From Planobispora longispora (GTDB lineage: Bacteria; Actinomycetota; Actinomycetes; Streptosporangiales; Streptosporangiaceae), in NCBI RefSeq assembly GCF_016863135.1, contig NZ_BOOH01000042.1, positions 62,001 to 126,000 on the forward strand: a stretch of 64,000 bases of DNA, given 5' to 3'. The translations under genes were made by a program, and so were the position numbers. Positions within the stretch are counted from its first letter, which is position 1, and each line of letters opens with the position of its first letter. This document shows, one piece after another, positions 1 to 8,198 of this stretch. The notes beneath the pieces were generated by a model. That model ran no database searches, was not told the origin of the DNA, and was given only the letters and a program-made list of their open reading frames with translations.

Positions 1-1032
1 GATCCGCTGGCGGTAGCTGAGCTGGTTGACGTTGTACACCGACCCGCCCACGCCGAGCAGCAGACATCCGAGCGGGTACAGCGCCAGCCGCCAGCCCCCG
101 GCGGCCAGCGGGACGAGCAGGGGGGCGGCGGAGGCCAGGACCGCCCCGCCGCACATCGCCCGGCCGGTGCCGTACCGGGCGGCGAGGCGGGGCGCGAGGG
201 CCGCGCCGATCAGGCCGCCGACAGGGGCGCCGGTGAGCAGCAGGCCGTACAGCCCGGGGCTCACACCGAGCGTCCTGAGCAGGAAGAAGGGCTGCGCGAC
301 GAACCAGACGCCGTTCGAGAGCATGGTGACCGCGCCGACCATGGCGAGGCGGCGCAGCATCGGGTGGTCCACCACGTAGCGGACCCCCTCGGCGATCTCC
401 TCCCGGAGGCTGCGGCGCTCCGCGGCGGGCGCGGGCGCCTCCTCCGCCCGGACCCCGCCCAGCAGCAGCGCGGAGACCAGGTAGCTGACCGCGTCGGCGA
501 GGAGGGCGATCGGCGCGGTGACCGCGTGCACCAGCCAGCCGCCCAGCGCCGGACCGGACAGGACCGCGGTGCTGCGCATCGTCTCCAGGACGCCGTTCCC
601 GCGCAGCAGGTCGTCCCTGCCGACCAGCGAGGGCAGGAAGCTCATGTGCGCGACGTCGAAGAAGACCGTGCCGAGTCCCATGAGCAGGGCGACGAGATAG
701 AGCTGGGGCAGGGTGAGGGCGTCCAGGGCGACGGCGAGCGGGACGGACGCCAGCGCGGCGGCGCGCAGCAGGTCGCTCCAGATCAGGATGGGGCGGCGGC
801 GCAGCCGGTCCACCCACACCCCCGCGGGCAGCCCCAGGACCAGGAAGGCGGCGGTCTCGGCGGCGGTGACCAGGCCGACCTCGAAGGGGCTCGCGTCGAG
901 GGCGAGCACCGCGACCAGCGACAGGGCCACGATGGTGACCTGGGTCCCGAACTGGCTGATCGCGTCGGCTCCCAGGAACAGCCGGAACGACCTGTCCCGC
1001 CACATTCCGGCACCCGTCTCCCCGGTCCGCAT
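1..1032 (-). CDS. MFS transporter, C-terminus beyond the window
   Basis: The gene starts at 1032 (ATG; an in-frame ATG at 1005 is an alternative) and runs off the left edge after 344 codons. The product is a drug/siderophore-exporter type major facilitator with many hydrophobic helices. The first helix follows an N-terminal stretch reading MWRDRSFRLFLGADAISQFG, and GLPAGVWVDRLRRRP is the family's loop 2-3 motif. A middle loop rich in Glu and Arg (around residue 180) matches the usual central cytoplasmic loop. The layout resembles the MFS_3 / EntS-type exporters. The substrate cannot be told from sequence. The gene points away from the cold-shock-like gene and the region between has no strong ribosome-binding site for 1032. 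Confidence 0.85.
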   Translation of the reverse strand, partial: MRTGETGAGMWRDRSFRLFLGADAISQFGTQVTIVALSLVAVLALDASPFEVGLVTAAETAAFLVLGLPAGVWVDRLRRRPILIWSDLLRAAALASVPLAVALDALTLPQLYLVALLMGLGTVFFDVAHMSFLPSLVGRDDLLRGNGVLETMRSTAVLSGPALGGWLVHAVTAPIALLADAVSYLVSALLLGGVRAEEAPAPAAERRSLREEIAEGVRYVVDHPMLRRLAMVGAVTMLSNGVWFVAQPFFLLRTLGVSPGLYGLLLTGAPVGGLIGAALAPRLAARYGTGRAMCGGAVLASAAPLLVPLAAGGWRLALYPLGCLLLGVGGSVYNVNQLSYRQRI

Positions 1033-1166
1033 GATCACGGATCGTCCCGGCCCCGACCGGGAGGGTCAACTCCTTTTCCCGTACGGCGGCCCGCGCCCCT
1101 CCGCGGGGTCCGCTCCCTCCATACGGTGCCCCGTCTCTCCCTACGGCGGCCCGCGACGGGTCTAAG

Positions 1167-1388
1167 GTGGTGGGCGTGCAGGCGACGGTGAAGGTCTTCG
1201 ACCCCGAGACCCGGTCCGGGTCGGTGTTCCTGGACGACGGGACCGAGATCCCGTTCGGCGCGGAGGCGTTCGACGCCGGTCCCCTCCGGCTGCTCCGGTC
1301 CGGCCAGCGGGTGAACATCGTCATGGACGACGGCCTCGTCACCTACGTCACGCTCTCGACGTTCCCGCTCCCGGACGCCACCCTCTAG
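1167..1388 (+). CDS. small cold-shock-like (OB-fold) protein
   Basis: This 73-residue protein resembles the actinobacterial cold-shock-like proteins. It has a basic first strand (TVKVFDPETRSGSVFLDDGTE) followed by FGAEAFDAGPLRLLRSGQRV, the spacing of an OB-fold CSD domain. The canonical RNP1/RNP2 aromatic residues are largely missing, so nucleic-acid binding is inferred from fold only. The start is ambiguous: GTG codons at 1167, 1170 and 1176 are in frame, and 1176 would give a 70-residue product. It converges on HU across a shared hairpin terminator. Confidence 0.7.
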   Translation: MVGVQATVKVFDPETRSGSVFLDDGTEIPFGAEAFDAGPLRLLRSGQRVNIVMDDGLVTYVTLSTFPLPDATL

Positions 1389-1428
1389 GCGGCCGGCCCG
1401 GGGCCCCGCCGTACGGCCGGACACGGAA

Positions 1429-1458
1429 CGCCCGGGTCCACGACGGTGGACCCGGGCG
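1429..1458. terminator. bidirectional terminator between cold-shock-like gene and hup
   Basis: A perfect 12-bp inverted repeat, CGCCCGGGTCCA and its complement, flanks a 6-nt loop. It lies between two convergent genes. There is no clear T-tract, as is common in high-GC actinomycetes. Confidence 0.8.
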
Positions 1459-1473
1459 CCCGGCGTGCGAGGA

Positions 1474-1770
1474 CTACTTCTTGCCGACCTTCTTGCCGCC
1501 CTCGTTGACGAGGTCCTTGAAGTCCGAGCCCGGGCGGAACTTCGGCCCCCAGCTCTCGGCCACCTTGATCTCGGCTCCGGTCGAGGGGTTCCTGGCCGTG
1601 CGGGCCGGCTTGTGCACCATCTCGAAGGCGCCGAAGCCGGTGATGGAGACCTTGTCGCCCGCGGCGACCGCTTTCTGGATGGTGTCGAGGACCGCGTTCA
1701 CGGCCTCGTTGGCCGTCTTCTTGTCGCCCACCCGGTCCGCGATGGCGTCGACGAGTTCTTTCTTGTTCAT
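1474..1770 (-). CDS. hup: nucleoid-associated HU protein (short form)
   Basis: This is a 98-residue DNA-bending protein. It opens MNKKELVDAIADRVGDKK and contains the HU signature GFGAFEMVHKPARTARNPSTG, where the two beta arms carry the DNA-intercalating Arg-Asn-Pro. The ATG at 1770 is preceded by a GGGAG Shine-Dalgarno. The locus, beside leuCD, is where many actinobacteria encode the long HU (HupS/HupB) with a Lys/Ala-rich tail. Here the protein stops after KKVGKK and a terminator follows, so the tail is absent. It is probably well expressed from its own promoter in the AT-richer 1771-1910 interval. Confidence 0.97.
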   Translation of the reverse strand: MNKKELVDAIADRVGDKKTANEAVNAVLDTIQKAVAAGDKVSITGFGAFEMVHKPARTARNPSTGAEIKVAESWGPKFRPGSDFKDLVNEGGKKVGKK

Positions 1771-1912
1771 GAGGTTGGTGGCTCCCTATTGCCGATGTCC
1801 GGGAGCGGGCCCTGAGAAAGAAAGCCCGTCTTACCCGTGTGTCACCGCGAGGGTCCCCGACGGAGCGAGAAACCCCTTACCCGCTTGAAATTAGGGGACG
1901 AACGCGTGCGAC

Positions 1913-2176
1913 TCAATCACCTTCGGCAATATTTCCAGCACTCTGCGTGTCCAAAATCAGGACATCTAGCTCTATAAGGAAGGATTCCAGGCGCGTCGCG
2001 GCGGGTCCGAGGTCGCGTTTGGAGAGCTCGCAGATGGCCAGCAGGCGCTTGGCCAGACGCTGTTTGGTCTCGGCGGGAACGGGCAGCGCGCGGACGCGGC
2101 GGTGCGCCTCGCGCAACCGCCGCGCCAGCTCGTCTTCTGGATCTTCTGAACGTGTCAGACGGTCGTCGGCAGCCAT
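1913..2176 (-). CDS. small helical protein of unknown function downstream of leuD
   Basis: This is an 87-residue, charged and probably all-alpha protein, with Glu/Arg-rich heptads at residues 10-35 and a central [19 protein letters not shown] segment. Its ATG (2176) lies inside the last codons of leuD, overlapping by 22 nt in another frame, which suggests translational coupling. I do not recognise a family. In favour of a real gene: operon position, plausible composition and an overlap typical of coupled genes. Against: the last 25 codons are much poorer in G/C at third positions than the neighbours (for example CTT ATA GAG CTA). That drift may reflect overlap with the hup promoter region or recent acquisition. 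Confidence 0.6.
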   Translation of the reverse strand: MAADDRLTRSEDPEDELARRLREAHRRVRALPVPAETKQRLAKRLLAICELSKRDLGPAATRLESFLIELDVLILDTQSAGNIAEGD

Positions 2177-2742
2177 GACTGCCGACCATTCTCGTACGAG
2201 GCGATGTCGTCGGCGTTGCGCAGGGTCAGTCCGATGTCGTCCAGGCCCTCCAGCAGCCGCCAGCGGGTGTAGTCGTCGATCTCGAACCCGGCGGACTCGG
2301 CGCCCCAGCGGACCTGACGCTCGCCCAGGTCGACGGTCACCTCGAGCGCCGGGTCGGCCTCCGCGGCCGCCTGCAGCGCCTCGACCGTCTCGGCGGGCAG
2401 GACGACCGGGAGCAGGCCCATCTTGGTGGCGTTGTTGCGGAAGATGTCGCCGAAACGGGCGGCGATCACCACGCGGAAGCCGTACTGCTGCAGGGCCCAG
2501 ACCGCGTGCTCGCGGGAGGAGCCGGTGCCGAAGTCGGGGCCGGAGACGAGGATCGAGGCGCCCTGGTAGGCGGGCTGGTTCAGGATGAACTCGGGGTCCT
2601 CGCGCCAGGCGGAGAACAGGCCCTTCTCGAATCCGGTCCGGCTGACCTGCTTGAGCCAGACGGCCGGGATGATCTGGTCGGTGTCGACATTGCTCCGGCG
2701 CAGCGGCACGGCCCGGCCGGTGTGGGTGGTGAAGGCTTCCAT
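2155..2742 (-). CDS. leuD: 3-isopropylmalate dehydratase small subunit
   Basis: LeuD is the swivelling domain of isopropylmalate isomerase, which converts 2- to 3-isopropylmalate in leucine synthesis. The 195-residue protein opens [27 protein letters not shown]. It shows the substrate-loop [17 protein letters not shown] and [17 protein letters not shown], all conserved in LeuD. The ATG at 2742 follows the leuC stop by 11 bp, and the TAG stop of leuC merges into a GGAG Shine-Dalgarno, so the two are an operon. Length is normal. Confidence 0.98.
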   Translation of the reverse strand: MEAFTTHTGRAVPLRRSNVDTDQIIPAVWLKQVSRTGFEKGLFSAWREDPEFILNQPAYQGASILVSGPDFGTGSSREHAVWALQQYGFRVVIAARFGDIFRNNATKMGLLPVVLPAETVEALQAAAEADPALEVTVDLGERQVRWGAESAGFEIDDYTRWRLLEGLDDIGLTLRNADDIASYENGRQSWLPTTV

Positions 2743-2753
2743 GATCAGATCTC

Positions 2754-4133
2754 CTAGGCCAGGTCGGCGGGGGCGGTCAGCTTGCCGGTGACGGCGGTGG
2801 CGGCGGCCACGGCGGGCGACACCAGGTGGGTGCGTCCGCCCTTGCCCTGCCGGCCCTCGAAGTTGCGGTTGGAGGTCGAGGCGCTGCGCTCGCCGGGGGC
2901 GAGGGTGTCGGGGTTCATCCCCAGGCACATCGAGCAGCCCGCCTCGCGCCACTCGGCGCCGGCGGCCTTGAACACCTCGTGCAGGCCCTCCTGCTCGGCC
3001 TGGAGCTTGACCAGCATCGAACCGGGGACGATCAGCGTGCGGGTCACGACCCGCCGGCCGCGCAGCACCTCGGCGGCGGCCCGCAGGTCCTCCAGGCGGC
3101 CGTTGGTGCAGGAGCCGACGAAGACCGTGTCCACCTGGATCTCACGGAGCGGGGTGCCCGGGCTCAGGGCCATGTACTCCAGCGCGCGGCGGGCGGCGGC
3201 CGGGTCGTCGGTGTCCTCGGGGGCCGGCACCGCGCTGCCCAGCGGGGCGCCCTGGCCCGGGTTGGTCCCCCAGGTGACGAACGGGGTCAGCGCCGAGGCG
3301 TCGATCTCCACGACGGTGTCGAAGACGGCGTCCTCGTCCGTCGTCAGCGACTTCCAGTACTCGACCGCGGTGTCCCAGTCGGCGCCGGTCGGGGCGTGCG
3401 GGCGGCCCTTGAGGTAGGCGAACGTCGTCTCGTCCGGGGCGATCATGCCCGCCCGGGCTCCCGCCTCGATGGACATGTTGCAGATGGTCATCCGGCCCTC
3501 CATGGAGAGCTTGCGGATGGCCTCGCCGCGGTACTCGACGATGTAGCCCTGGCCGCCACCGGTGCCGATCTTGGCGATGATGGCCAGGATCAGGTCCTTG
3601 GCGGTGACGCCGGGCGGCAGCTCCCCGGAGACCTCGATGGCCATGGTCTTGGGCCGGTAGGCGGGCAGCGTCTGGGTGGCCAGCACGTGCTCCACCTCGG
3701 AGGTGCCGATGCCGAACGCGATGCCGCCGAAGGCGCCGTGGGTGGAGGTGTGAGAATCGCCACAGACGATGGTCATGCCGGGCTGCGTCAGGCCGAACTG
3801 CGGCCCGATGATGTGCACGACGCCCTGGCCGGCGTCGCCCATGGGGTGCAGCCGGACGCCGAACTCCGCACAGTTCTTGCGCAACGTCTCGACCTGGGTC
3901 TTCGACACCGGGTCGGTGATCGGGCCGAGCACGGTCGGGACGTTGTGGTCCTCGGTGGCGATGGTGAGATCCGGCCGCCGCACACTCCGCCCCGCCATGC
4001 GCAGGCCGTCGAACGCCTGCGGGCTGGTCACCTCGTGGACGAGGTGCAGGTCGATGTAGAGCAGGTCGGGCTCTCCCTCGGCACGTCGCACGACGTGCTG
4101 CTCCCAGACCTTCTCCGCCAGCGTGCGGCCCAT
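2754..4133 (-). CDS. leuC: 3-isopropylmalate dehydratase large subunit
   Basis: LeuC carries the [4Fe-4S] cluster of isopropylmalate isomerase. The 459-residue protein begins [20 protein letters not shown] and includes the cluster-ligand region [13 protein letters not shown] plus [10 protein letters not shown]. The aconitase-type [13 protein letters not shown] motif is also present. A textbook AGGAGG sits 6 nt before the ATG at 4133. It is divergent from ndgR, whose Streptomyces orthologue is a known activator of leuCD; the 98-bp gap between them is therefore the likely control region. Confidence 0.98.
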   Translation of the reverse strand: MGRTLAEKVWEQHVVRRAEGEPDLLYIDLHLVHEVTSPQAFDGLRMAGRSVRRPDLTIATEDHNVPTVLGPITDPVSKTQVETLRKNCAEFGVRLHPMGDAGQGVVHIIGPQFGLTQPGMTIVCGDSHTSTHGAFGGIAFGIGTSEVEHVLATQTLPAYRPKTMAIEVSGELPPGVTAKDLILAIIAKIGTGGGQGYIVEYRGEAIRKLSMEGRMTICNMSIEAGARAGMIAPDETTFAYLKGRPHAPTGADWDTAVEYWKSLTTDEDAVFDTVVEIDASALTPFVTWGTNPGQGAPLGSAVPAPEDTDDPAAARRALEYMALSPGTPLREIQVDTVFVGSCTNGRLEDLRAAAEVLRGRRVVTRTLIVPGSMLVKLQAEQEGLHEVFKAAGAEWREAGCSMCLGMNPDTLAPGERSASTSNRNFEGRQGKGGRTHLVSPAVAAATAVTGKLTAPADLA

Positions 4134-4195
4134 GTCGCCTCCTACGCGATCCTCTGTCCGTCCGCGGTGCCTCGTCGCACCGCCCCGGTCCCGAC

Positions 4196-4225
4196 TTGCT
4201 TTCTCATATGTCGAGACGGCAGTAT
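4196..4225 (+). promoter_or_regulatory. possible ndgR promoter, near-leaderless
   Basis: TTGCTT (4196-4201) and CAGTAT (4220-4225) are separated by 18 nt and resemble -35 and -10 boxes. Transcription would start at or within a few bases of the ndgR ATG at 4232, implying a leaderless or very short leader. The assignment is by eye only. Confidence 0.35.
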
Positions 4226-4231
4226 CGGGGT

Positions 4232-4948
4232 ATGGACAACTCTAGCGGAGTCGGCGTACTCGACAAGGCCGTTCTCGTGCTCAACGCTCTCGAAGCCGGT
4301 CCGGCTTCCCTGGCGCAGCTCGTGCAGGCGACCGGTCTGGCCCGGCCCACCGCCCACCGGCTGGCGGTCGCGCTGGAGCACCATCGCATCGTCTCCCGCG
4401 ACACCCAGGGCCGTTTCGTGCTGGGCCCGCGGTTGTCGGAGTTGTCCACCGCCGCCGGGGAGGACCGCCTGCTGGCCGTCGCCTCGCCGATCCTGGCCCA
4501 GCTGCGCGACCTGACCGGGGAGAGCGCGCAGCTCTATCGCCGCCAGGGTGACGAGCGCGTGTGCGTGGCCGCCGCCGAGCGGGCCAGCGGGCTGCGCGAC
4601 ACCGTCCCGGTCGGTACGGCCCTGCCGATGTTCGCCGGTTCCGCGGCGCAGATCCTGCTGGCCTGGGAGGAGCCCGACCGCCTCCACCGCGGCCTGCGCG
4701 GGGCCAAGTTCACCGCCGCGACGTTGTCGAGCGTCCGGCGCAGGGGCTGGGCGCACAGCGTCGGGGAGCGTGAGCAGGGGGTGGCCAGCGTCTCGGCCCC
4801 GATCAGGGGCGCGGGCGGCAAGGTGATCGCCGCCGTCTCGGTGTCCGGGCCGATCGAGCGCCTCACCCGCACCCCCGGCCGCCTGCACGCCGCCCCCGTG
4901 GTCGCCGCCGCCGAGCGCATCACCGAGTCGATGCGGCGCTCCGGCTGA
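4232..4948 (+). CDS. ndgR: IclR-family regulator of branched-chain amino acid genes
   Basis: This is a 238-residue IclR protein. It has an N-terminal winged helix (residues about 8-70; [20 protein letters not shown] is the recognition region) and a C-terminal effector domain with [18 protein letters not shown]. The opening [21 protein letters not shown] is very close to Streptomyces NdgR, so I place the start at 4232 rather than at the upstream in-frame TTG. In Streptomyces NdgR controls leuCD, ilv and other amino acid genes. Divergent position next to leuC supports the same role here. The last codons are partly repeated just after the stop (13-bp repeat at 4933-4945 and 4956-4968). Confidence 0.93.
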   Translation: MDNSSGVGVLDKAVLVLNALEAGPASLAQLVQATGLARPTAHRLAVALEHHRIVSRDTQGRFVLGPRLSELSTAAGEDRLLAVASPILAQLRDLTGESAQLYRRQGDERVCVAAAERASGLRDTVPVGTALPMFAGSAAQILLAWEEPDRLHRGLRGAKFTAATLSSVRRRGWAHSVGEREQGVASVSAPIRGAGGKVIAAVSVSGPIERLTRTPGRLHAAPVVAAAERITESMRRSG

Positions 4949-4955
4949 CGTCGGC

Positions 4956-5017
4956 GCGGCGCTCCGGCGGAAAAGGAGCACCGGACGAAAAGGGGCGTCG
5001 GGCGAAAAGGAGCCGGA
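4956..5017 (+). repeat. short degenerate tandem repeats after ndgR
   Basis: Three imperfect copies of a 17-18 bp unit centred on CGG(A/G)CGAAAAGG lie in the ndgR downstream region. The first is fused to a copy of the last 13 bases of ndgR. No gene or hairpin explains them. Confidence 0.6.
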
Positions 5018-5078
5018 GCATGCAATCGCCACCCGATATGGGGAGGCGAGCACCCCTGCGGGCCCCTAGGCTGGGCAG

Positions 5079-6818
5079 GTGACAGATCGCATCGAGGCAG
5101 CCGCCGCTGAACTGCGTCCCCTGCTCCAAGCATTCATCCTCTGGGCCCGGGAGCACGCGCCGGGCAGTGACTCCAACCTGGTGGGCTCCGTCGCCCTGTG
5201 GCACCGGCTGGCCGCCTCCGACGACGTCGGCCGCTGGCGGACTGCCGACCTGCGCACGGTGCTGCTCGACCGGATGCCGCAGGTGGTGGAGGATCCCGAG
5301 ACGGCGGCCGACGGCCTGGTGCCGTCCGTCCGCGCCTACCTGACCTACCTGTCGGACACCGGCAGGCTGGCCAAGGGCTCGGCCCCGCTCCGGGAGCTGC
5401 TCGTCGAACTCGACCGGATCGAGGACGACGTCGTCGACGCGATGGAAGACCTCATCGTCGAGGACGACGAGGACGAATACGACGGCGAGGAGGAGTCCGA
5501 GGGCCTGGGCGACTTCGAGACGTTCGCCGACGAGCTCGCCGCGCTGCCCACGATCCGGCTCCGCCCGGACGCCGAGCTGGCCGAGGCCGCCCGCCGGGTC
5601 CCGCTCATCGGCAAGGCACGCGATCTGGCCCTCTGGGTCGGCGCCGAGCGGCGCGTCGGCGAGGAGACCCTCCTCACCGACGCGGAGATCACCGAGGCCC
5701 TGGGCGTTCTCGGCCTCCCCGCGCCCGAGACGGAGGGCAAGCCGCTGGCCGACTCCGTCCCCGCGCTCTGGAACGTCTGGAACCTCGCGATCGACCTCGA
5801 CTTCCTCCAGCCGGAGGGAGCGGACACCGTCGGCGCCGACGCCGACACCGCCGCCTGGCCCTTCGAGGACGACGAGGACGTGCTGGACGCCTGGCTGTCC
5901 GGCCTCCACTCGATCGACTACGGCGACCCCGAGCTGGACGACGAGGAGGCCACGATCGCGCTGTCCGGGCTGACCCGGGCGCTGCTGATCCGGATCCTCC
6001 TCGCCAGCGGCTCCACCTCCCTGGCCGGGCTCCGCACCGAGCTGGCCGAGGCCGCCGCCGAATACGACGACCTGGGCGCCGAGGCCTGGACCGCCGCCAC
6101 CGAGCGGTACGGCGACCCGCTCGTCCCCGTGATCGAGTGGCTGTCCGGATACGGCATGGTCGAGGTCGAGCACGAGCAGGTGCGGCTGACGCCGCTGGGC
6201 ATGGAGGGCGTGGTCCACCTGGTGGACGAGGAGGACATCGAGCTCGACGCCCGCCCCGCCATCGACGCGATGACCGCCCTGGACCTCCTCTCCTTCAGCG
6301 CCGAGCTGCCCGAGGAGGAGGCCGACGCCGAGTTCGCGGCCTGGATGGAGCTGCGCGATCCCGACCGGGCCGCGCACGAGCTCCTGCGGGCCGCCGCGGA
6401 GGACGAGGCGGACGCCCTGGTCAGGGTCCAGGCCGCCAGCGTGGTCGGCTCGCTCGGCGAGGTGGCCGTGCCCGCGTGGCGGGACGCCCTCGACGAGCCG
6501 TCCCTGCGTCCCTACGCGGCGACGCACCTGGCCCAGCTCGGCATCGAGGACGCCCCGGCCCCCACCCCGGCCGACACCCACTGGCTGATCCTCGACATGC
6601 TGACCATCTCCCTCGGCCTCGGCCGCTCGGAGTTCGTCAGCAGCCTGGACGACATCGGCTCGGCCTCGGATCTCGTCAGCCTGCTCGACGTGCTCTGGAA
6701 GATCCCCCACCCGCACCTGGAGGAGCTCCTGGAGGCCGTCGGCAAGGCCCACCCCGACCGTCAGGTGGGCAAGGCCGCCAAACGAGCCCTGTTCAAGGCC
6801 CGCTCCCTGCAGAACTAG
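5079..6818 (+). CDS. large acidic protein of unknown function
   Basis: This 579-residue soluble protein has a GTG start at 5079 and no signal peptide or membrane segment. It is very acidic, with a Glu/Asp run around residues 125-145 (DLIVEDDEDEYDGEEES). The region around residues 440-500 (AAHELLRAAAEDEADALVRV) looks like HEAT-type helical repeats. The end is basic (KAHPDRQVGKAAKRALFKAR), as in some nucleic-acid or ribosome-associated proteins. I do not recognise a catalytic motif. Codon use is typical of the chromosome. It stands alone between ndgR and a convergent thioredoxin-fold gene. Confidence 0.85.
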   Translation: MTDRIEAAAAELRPLLQAFILWAREHAPGSDSNLVGSVALWHRLAASDDVGRWRTADLRTVLLDRMPQVVEDPETAADGLVPSVRAYLTYLSDTGRLAKGSAPLRELLVELDRIEDDVVDAMEDLIVEDDEDEYDGEEESEGLGDFETFADELAALPTIRLRPDAELAEAARRVPLIGKARDLALWVGAERRVGEETLLTDAEITEALGVLGLPAPETEGKPLADSVPALWNVWNLAIDLDFLQPEGADTVGADADTAAWPFEDDEDVLDAWLSGLHSIDYGDPELDDEEATIALSGLTRALLIRILLASGSTSLAGLRTELAEAAAEYDDLGAEAWTAATERYGDPLVPVIEWLSGYGMVEVEHEQVRLTPLGMEGVVHLVDEEDIELDARPAIDAMTALDLLSFSAELPEEEADAEFAAWMELRDPDRAAHELLRAAAEDEADALVRVQAASVVGSLGEVAVPAWRDALDEPSLRPYAATHLAQLGIEDAPAPTPADTHWLILDMLTISLGLGRSEFVSSLDDIGSASDLVSLLDVLWKIPHPHLEELLEAVGKAHPDRQVGKAAKRALFKARSLQN

Positions 6819-6832
6819 ACCGGGCGACGGCG

Positions 6833-6856
6833 CCGCCGGGGCTCGCGCCCCGGCGG
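6833..6856. terminator. hairpin terminator between convergent genes
   Basis: A 10-bp perfect stem, CCGCCGGGGC with its complement, and a TCGC loop lie between the stop codons of two convergent genes. Confidence 0.7.
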
Positions 6857-6860
6857 GCGT

Positions 6861-7826
6861 TCACCGCGGGTCCTCGTGCCAGTCGGGAAGAGGCCGGTAG
6901 ATCGCGATGCCGGCGGCTTCGAGCTCCTCGCGGAGGGCGAAGTACTCCTCGCCGAACGGGTCGACGCCCCGCAGCGGCATGAGGCCGCGGCGGATGGCCA
7001 GGTCGTGCGGGGCGAGCGCGGCGGCCGTCTCCAGGTGGCGCTCGGCGGCGGCCGTACGGCCCGCGCGGAGCAACCAGGCCGCGACCCGCGCGTGCAGCCG
7101 GGCCCGGCGCTCGTCGGCGGTGGGGGCGCGCAGTTCCCGGACGGTCGTCCCTGCGTCGCCGTCGATCACCCATCGGCGCAGGGCGGCGACGGCCCGCTCG
7201 GAGGACAGGCCGTTCATCGACCGGAAGGCGTCGGTGGCGGTCATGGTGTCCTGCGGGCGGGCGATGCGGCCCTCCTCGTCGACCCAGACCACGGTGGGCA
7301 CGTTGATCACGTTGTAGAGCTCGGCGATCCTGCCGTCGGCGTCGATCACCGTCGGGTGGGTGGCGCCGGCGAGCCACTCGCGGGCGTCCTCCGGATCACG
7401 GTCGAGGGAGACGCTGAGCACGCTGAAGCCGTACCCGGCCAGCTCCCGGTGGAGCTCCTCCCAGGCGGGCAGGTCGTAGCGGCAGCCGCACCAGGAGGCC
7501 CAGAAGACCAGCGCGACCTTGCCGCCGCGCAGCTTCTCCAGCTCCTCGAACGGCGGCGCCTCGCCCGGGGCGGTCTCCGCGGGCTCCCCGATCGCGATCA
7601 CGCCCTCCTCCGGGTCGGCCACCACCTGCCTGCCGAGCAGCTCGGCGAAGGCGGCCAGGTGCACGCCCTCGGCGGTCTCGGCCGCCGCGGCCCGGAAGGC
7701 CGGCACGCACGCCTCGCCCCGGCACCAGCCGTGCGGCTTGCGCTCCCAGCCGAGGACCGGCACGCCGTGCGGCACGATCGGCCCGTCGATCCCGGTCTCG
7801 CCGCCGTCCACCAGCAGAGTGATCAT
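6861..7826 (-). CDS. thioredoxin-fold protein with C-G-C motif
   Basis: This 321-residue cytoplasmic protein starts at ATG 7826 with AGGAGG nearby. Residues about 95-215 are a TlpA/ResA-like thioredoxin fold: ALVFWASWCGCRYDLPAWEE and, later, the cis-Pro strand NVPTVVWVDEEGRI. The expected W-C-G-P-C active site lacks the proline, leaving Cys113-Gly-Cys115. The N-terminal 90 residues carry an additional pair, WCRGEACVP. The C-terminal third is helical and TPR-like (residues about 245-300). A redox role is inferred from the fold only. Two operator-like palindromes overlap its promoter, so expression is probably tightly repressed by a regulator encoded elsewhere. Confidence 0.85.
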   Translation of the reverse strand: MITLLVDGGETGIDGPIVPHGVPVLGWERKPHGWCRGEACVPAFRAAAAETAEGVHLAAFAELLGRQVVADPEEGVIAIGEPAETAPGEAPPFEELEKLRGGKVALVFWASWCGCRYDLPAWEELHRELAGYGFSVLSVSLDRDPEDAREWLAGATHPTVIDADGRIAELYNVINVPTVVWVDEEGRIARPQDTMTATDAFRSMNGLSSERAVAALRRWVIDGDAGTTVRELRAPTADERRARLHARVAAWLLRAGRTAAAERHLETAAALAPHDLAIRRGLMPLRGVDPFGEEYFALREELEAAGIAIYRPLPDWHEDPR

Positions 7827-7838
7827 TCCCGACCTCCT

Positions 7839-7888
7839 ATTGGATAGCTCCACTCTCCAATTATTAGATAGGAACGCTATCCAATCAA
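7839..7888 (-). promoter_or_regulatory. promoter with two tandem operator palindromes
   Basis: On the minus strand TTGATT (7883-7888) and TAATAA (7861-7866) with a 16-nt spacer form the likely promoter of the thioredoxin-fold gene. Two imperfect palindromes overlay it. One has arms ATTAGATAG / CTATCCAAT (about 7862-7885) and covers the -35 to -10 region. The other has arms ATTGGATAG / CTCTCCAAT (7839-7861) and lies between the -10 and the Shine-Dalgarno. The outermost arms also form a perfect 10-bp inverted repeat, ATTGGATAGC at 7839-7848 with its complement at 7876-7885. Arm and spacer sizes fit a TetR-type dimer. Confidence 0.7.
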
Positions 7889-7916
7889 GAGGTATTCCAG
7901 GACGGCCGATAACAAC

Positions 7917-7950
7917 AGAAAACCCCTGGAAGCGTTTGCTTCCAGGGGTT
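7917..7950 (-). terminator. terminator of the tRNA-Gln/Glu transcription unit
   Basis: A perfect 13-bp stem (AACCCCTGGAAGC and its complement, 4-nt loop) is followed on the minus strand by TTTTCTG. It lies just after the last tRNA and insulates the thioredoxin-fold gene downstream. Confidence 0.9.
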
Positions 7951-7958
7951 CCACAAGG

Positions 7959-8031
7959 TAGCCCCGACCGGATTCGAACCGGCGCTACCGCCTTGAGAGG
8001 GCGGCGTCCTAGGCCACTAGACGACGGAGCC
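7959..8031 (-). tRNA. tRNA-Glu (anticodon CUC)
   Basis: This is a 73-nt cloverleaf. The acceptor arms are GGCTCCG / CGGGGCT, the anticodon stem CCGCC / GGCGG encloses the loop CTCTCAA (anticodon CTC), and the T-arm is GCCGG-TTCGAAT-CCGGT. Discriminator is A; CCA is not fully encoded. It is the third gene of a tRNA-Gln, tRNA-Glu, tRNA-Glu unit. Confidence 0.97.
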
Positions 8032-8051
8032 TTGTGCATGTGACAGTGTGG

Positions 8052-8124
8052 TAGTCCCGACCGGATTCGAACCGGCGTTACCGCCTTGAGAGGGCGGCGT
8101 CCTAGGCCACTAGACGACGGGACC
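8052..8124 (-). tRNA. tRNA-Glu (anticodon CUC), second copy
   Basis: The body is nearly identical to the neighbouring tRNA-Glu and has the same CTC anticodon. The acceptor stem is GGTCCCG / CGGGACT, differing from the other copy by paired changes that keep the helix. A single base also differs in the variable/T-arm boundary. Confidence 0.97.
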
Positions 8125-8198
8125 CTGAACACTGTCATCACATACTGTGATCGGATTTGGCTGAGCCTCATCCGTAGCGACTCCGGGGGGAGTCACAG

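Noticed and set aside
5198..6982. A 594-codon open frame on the plus strand over the acidic protein gene
   Set aside because: Its translation is almost all Arg/Gly/Pro/Ala, the usual shadow of a GC-rich gene in another frame; the 579-residue frame has normal composition and a start signal.
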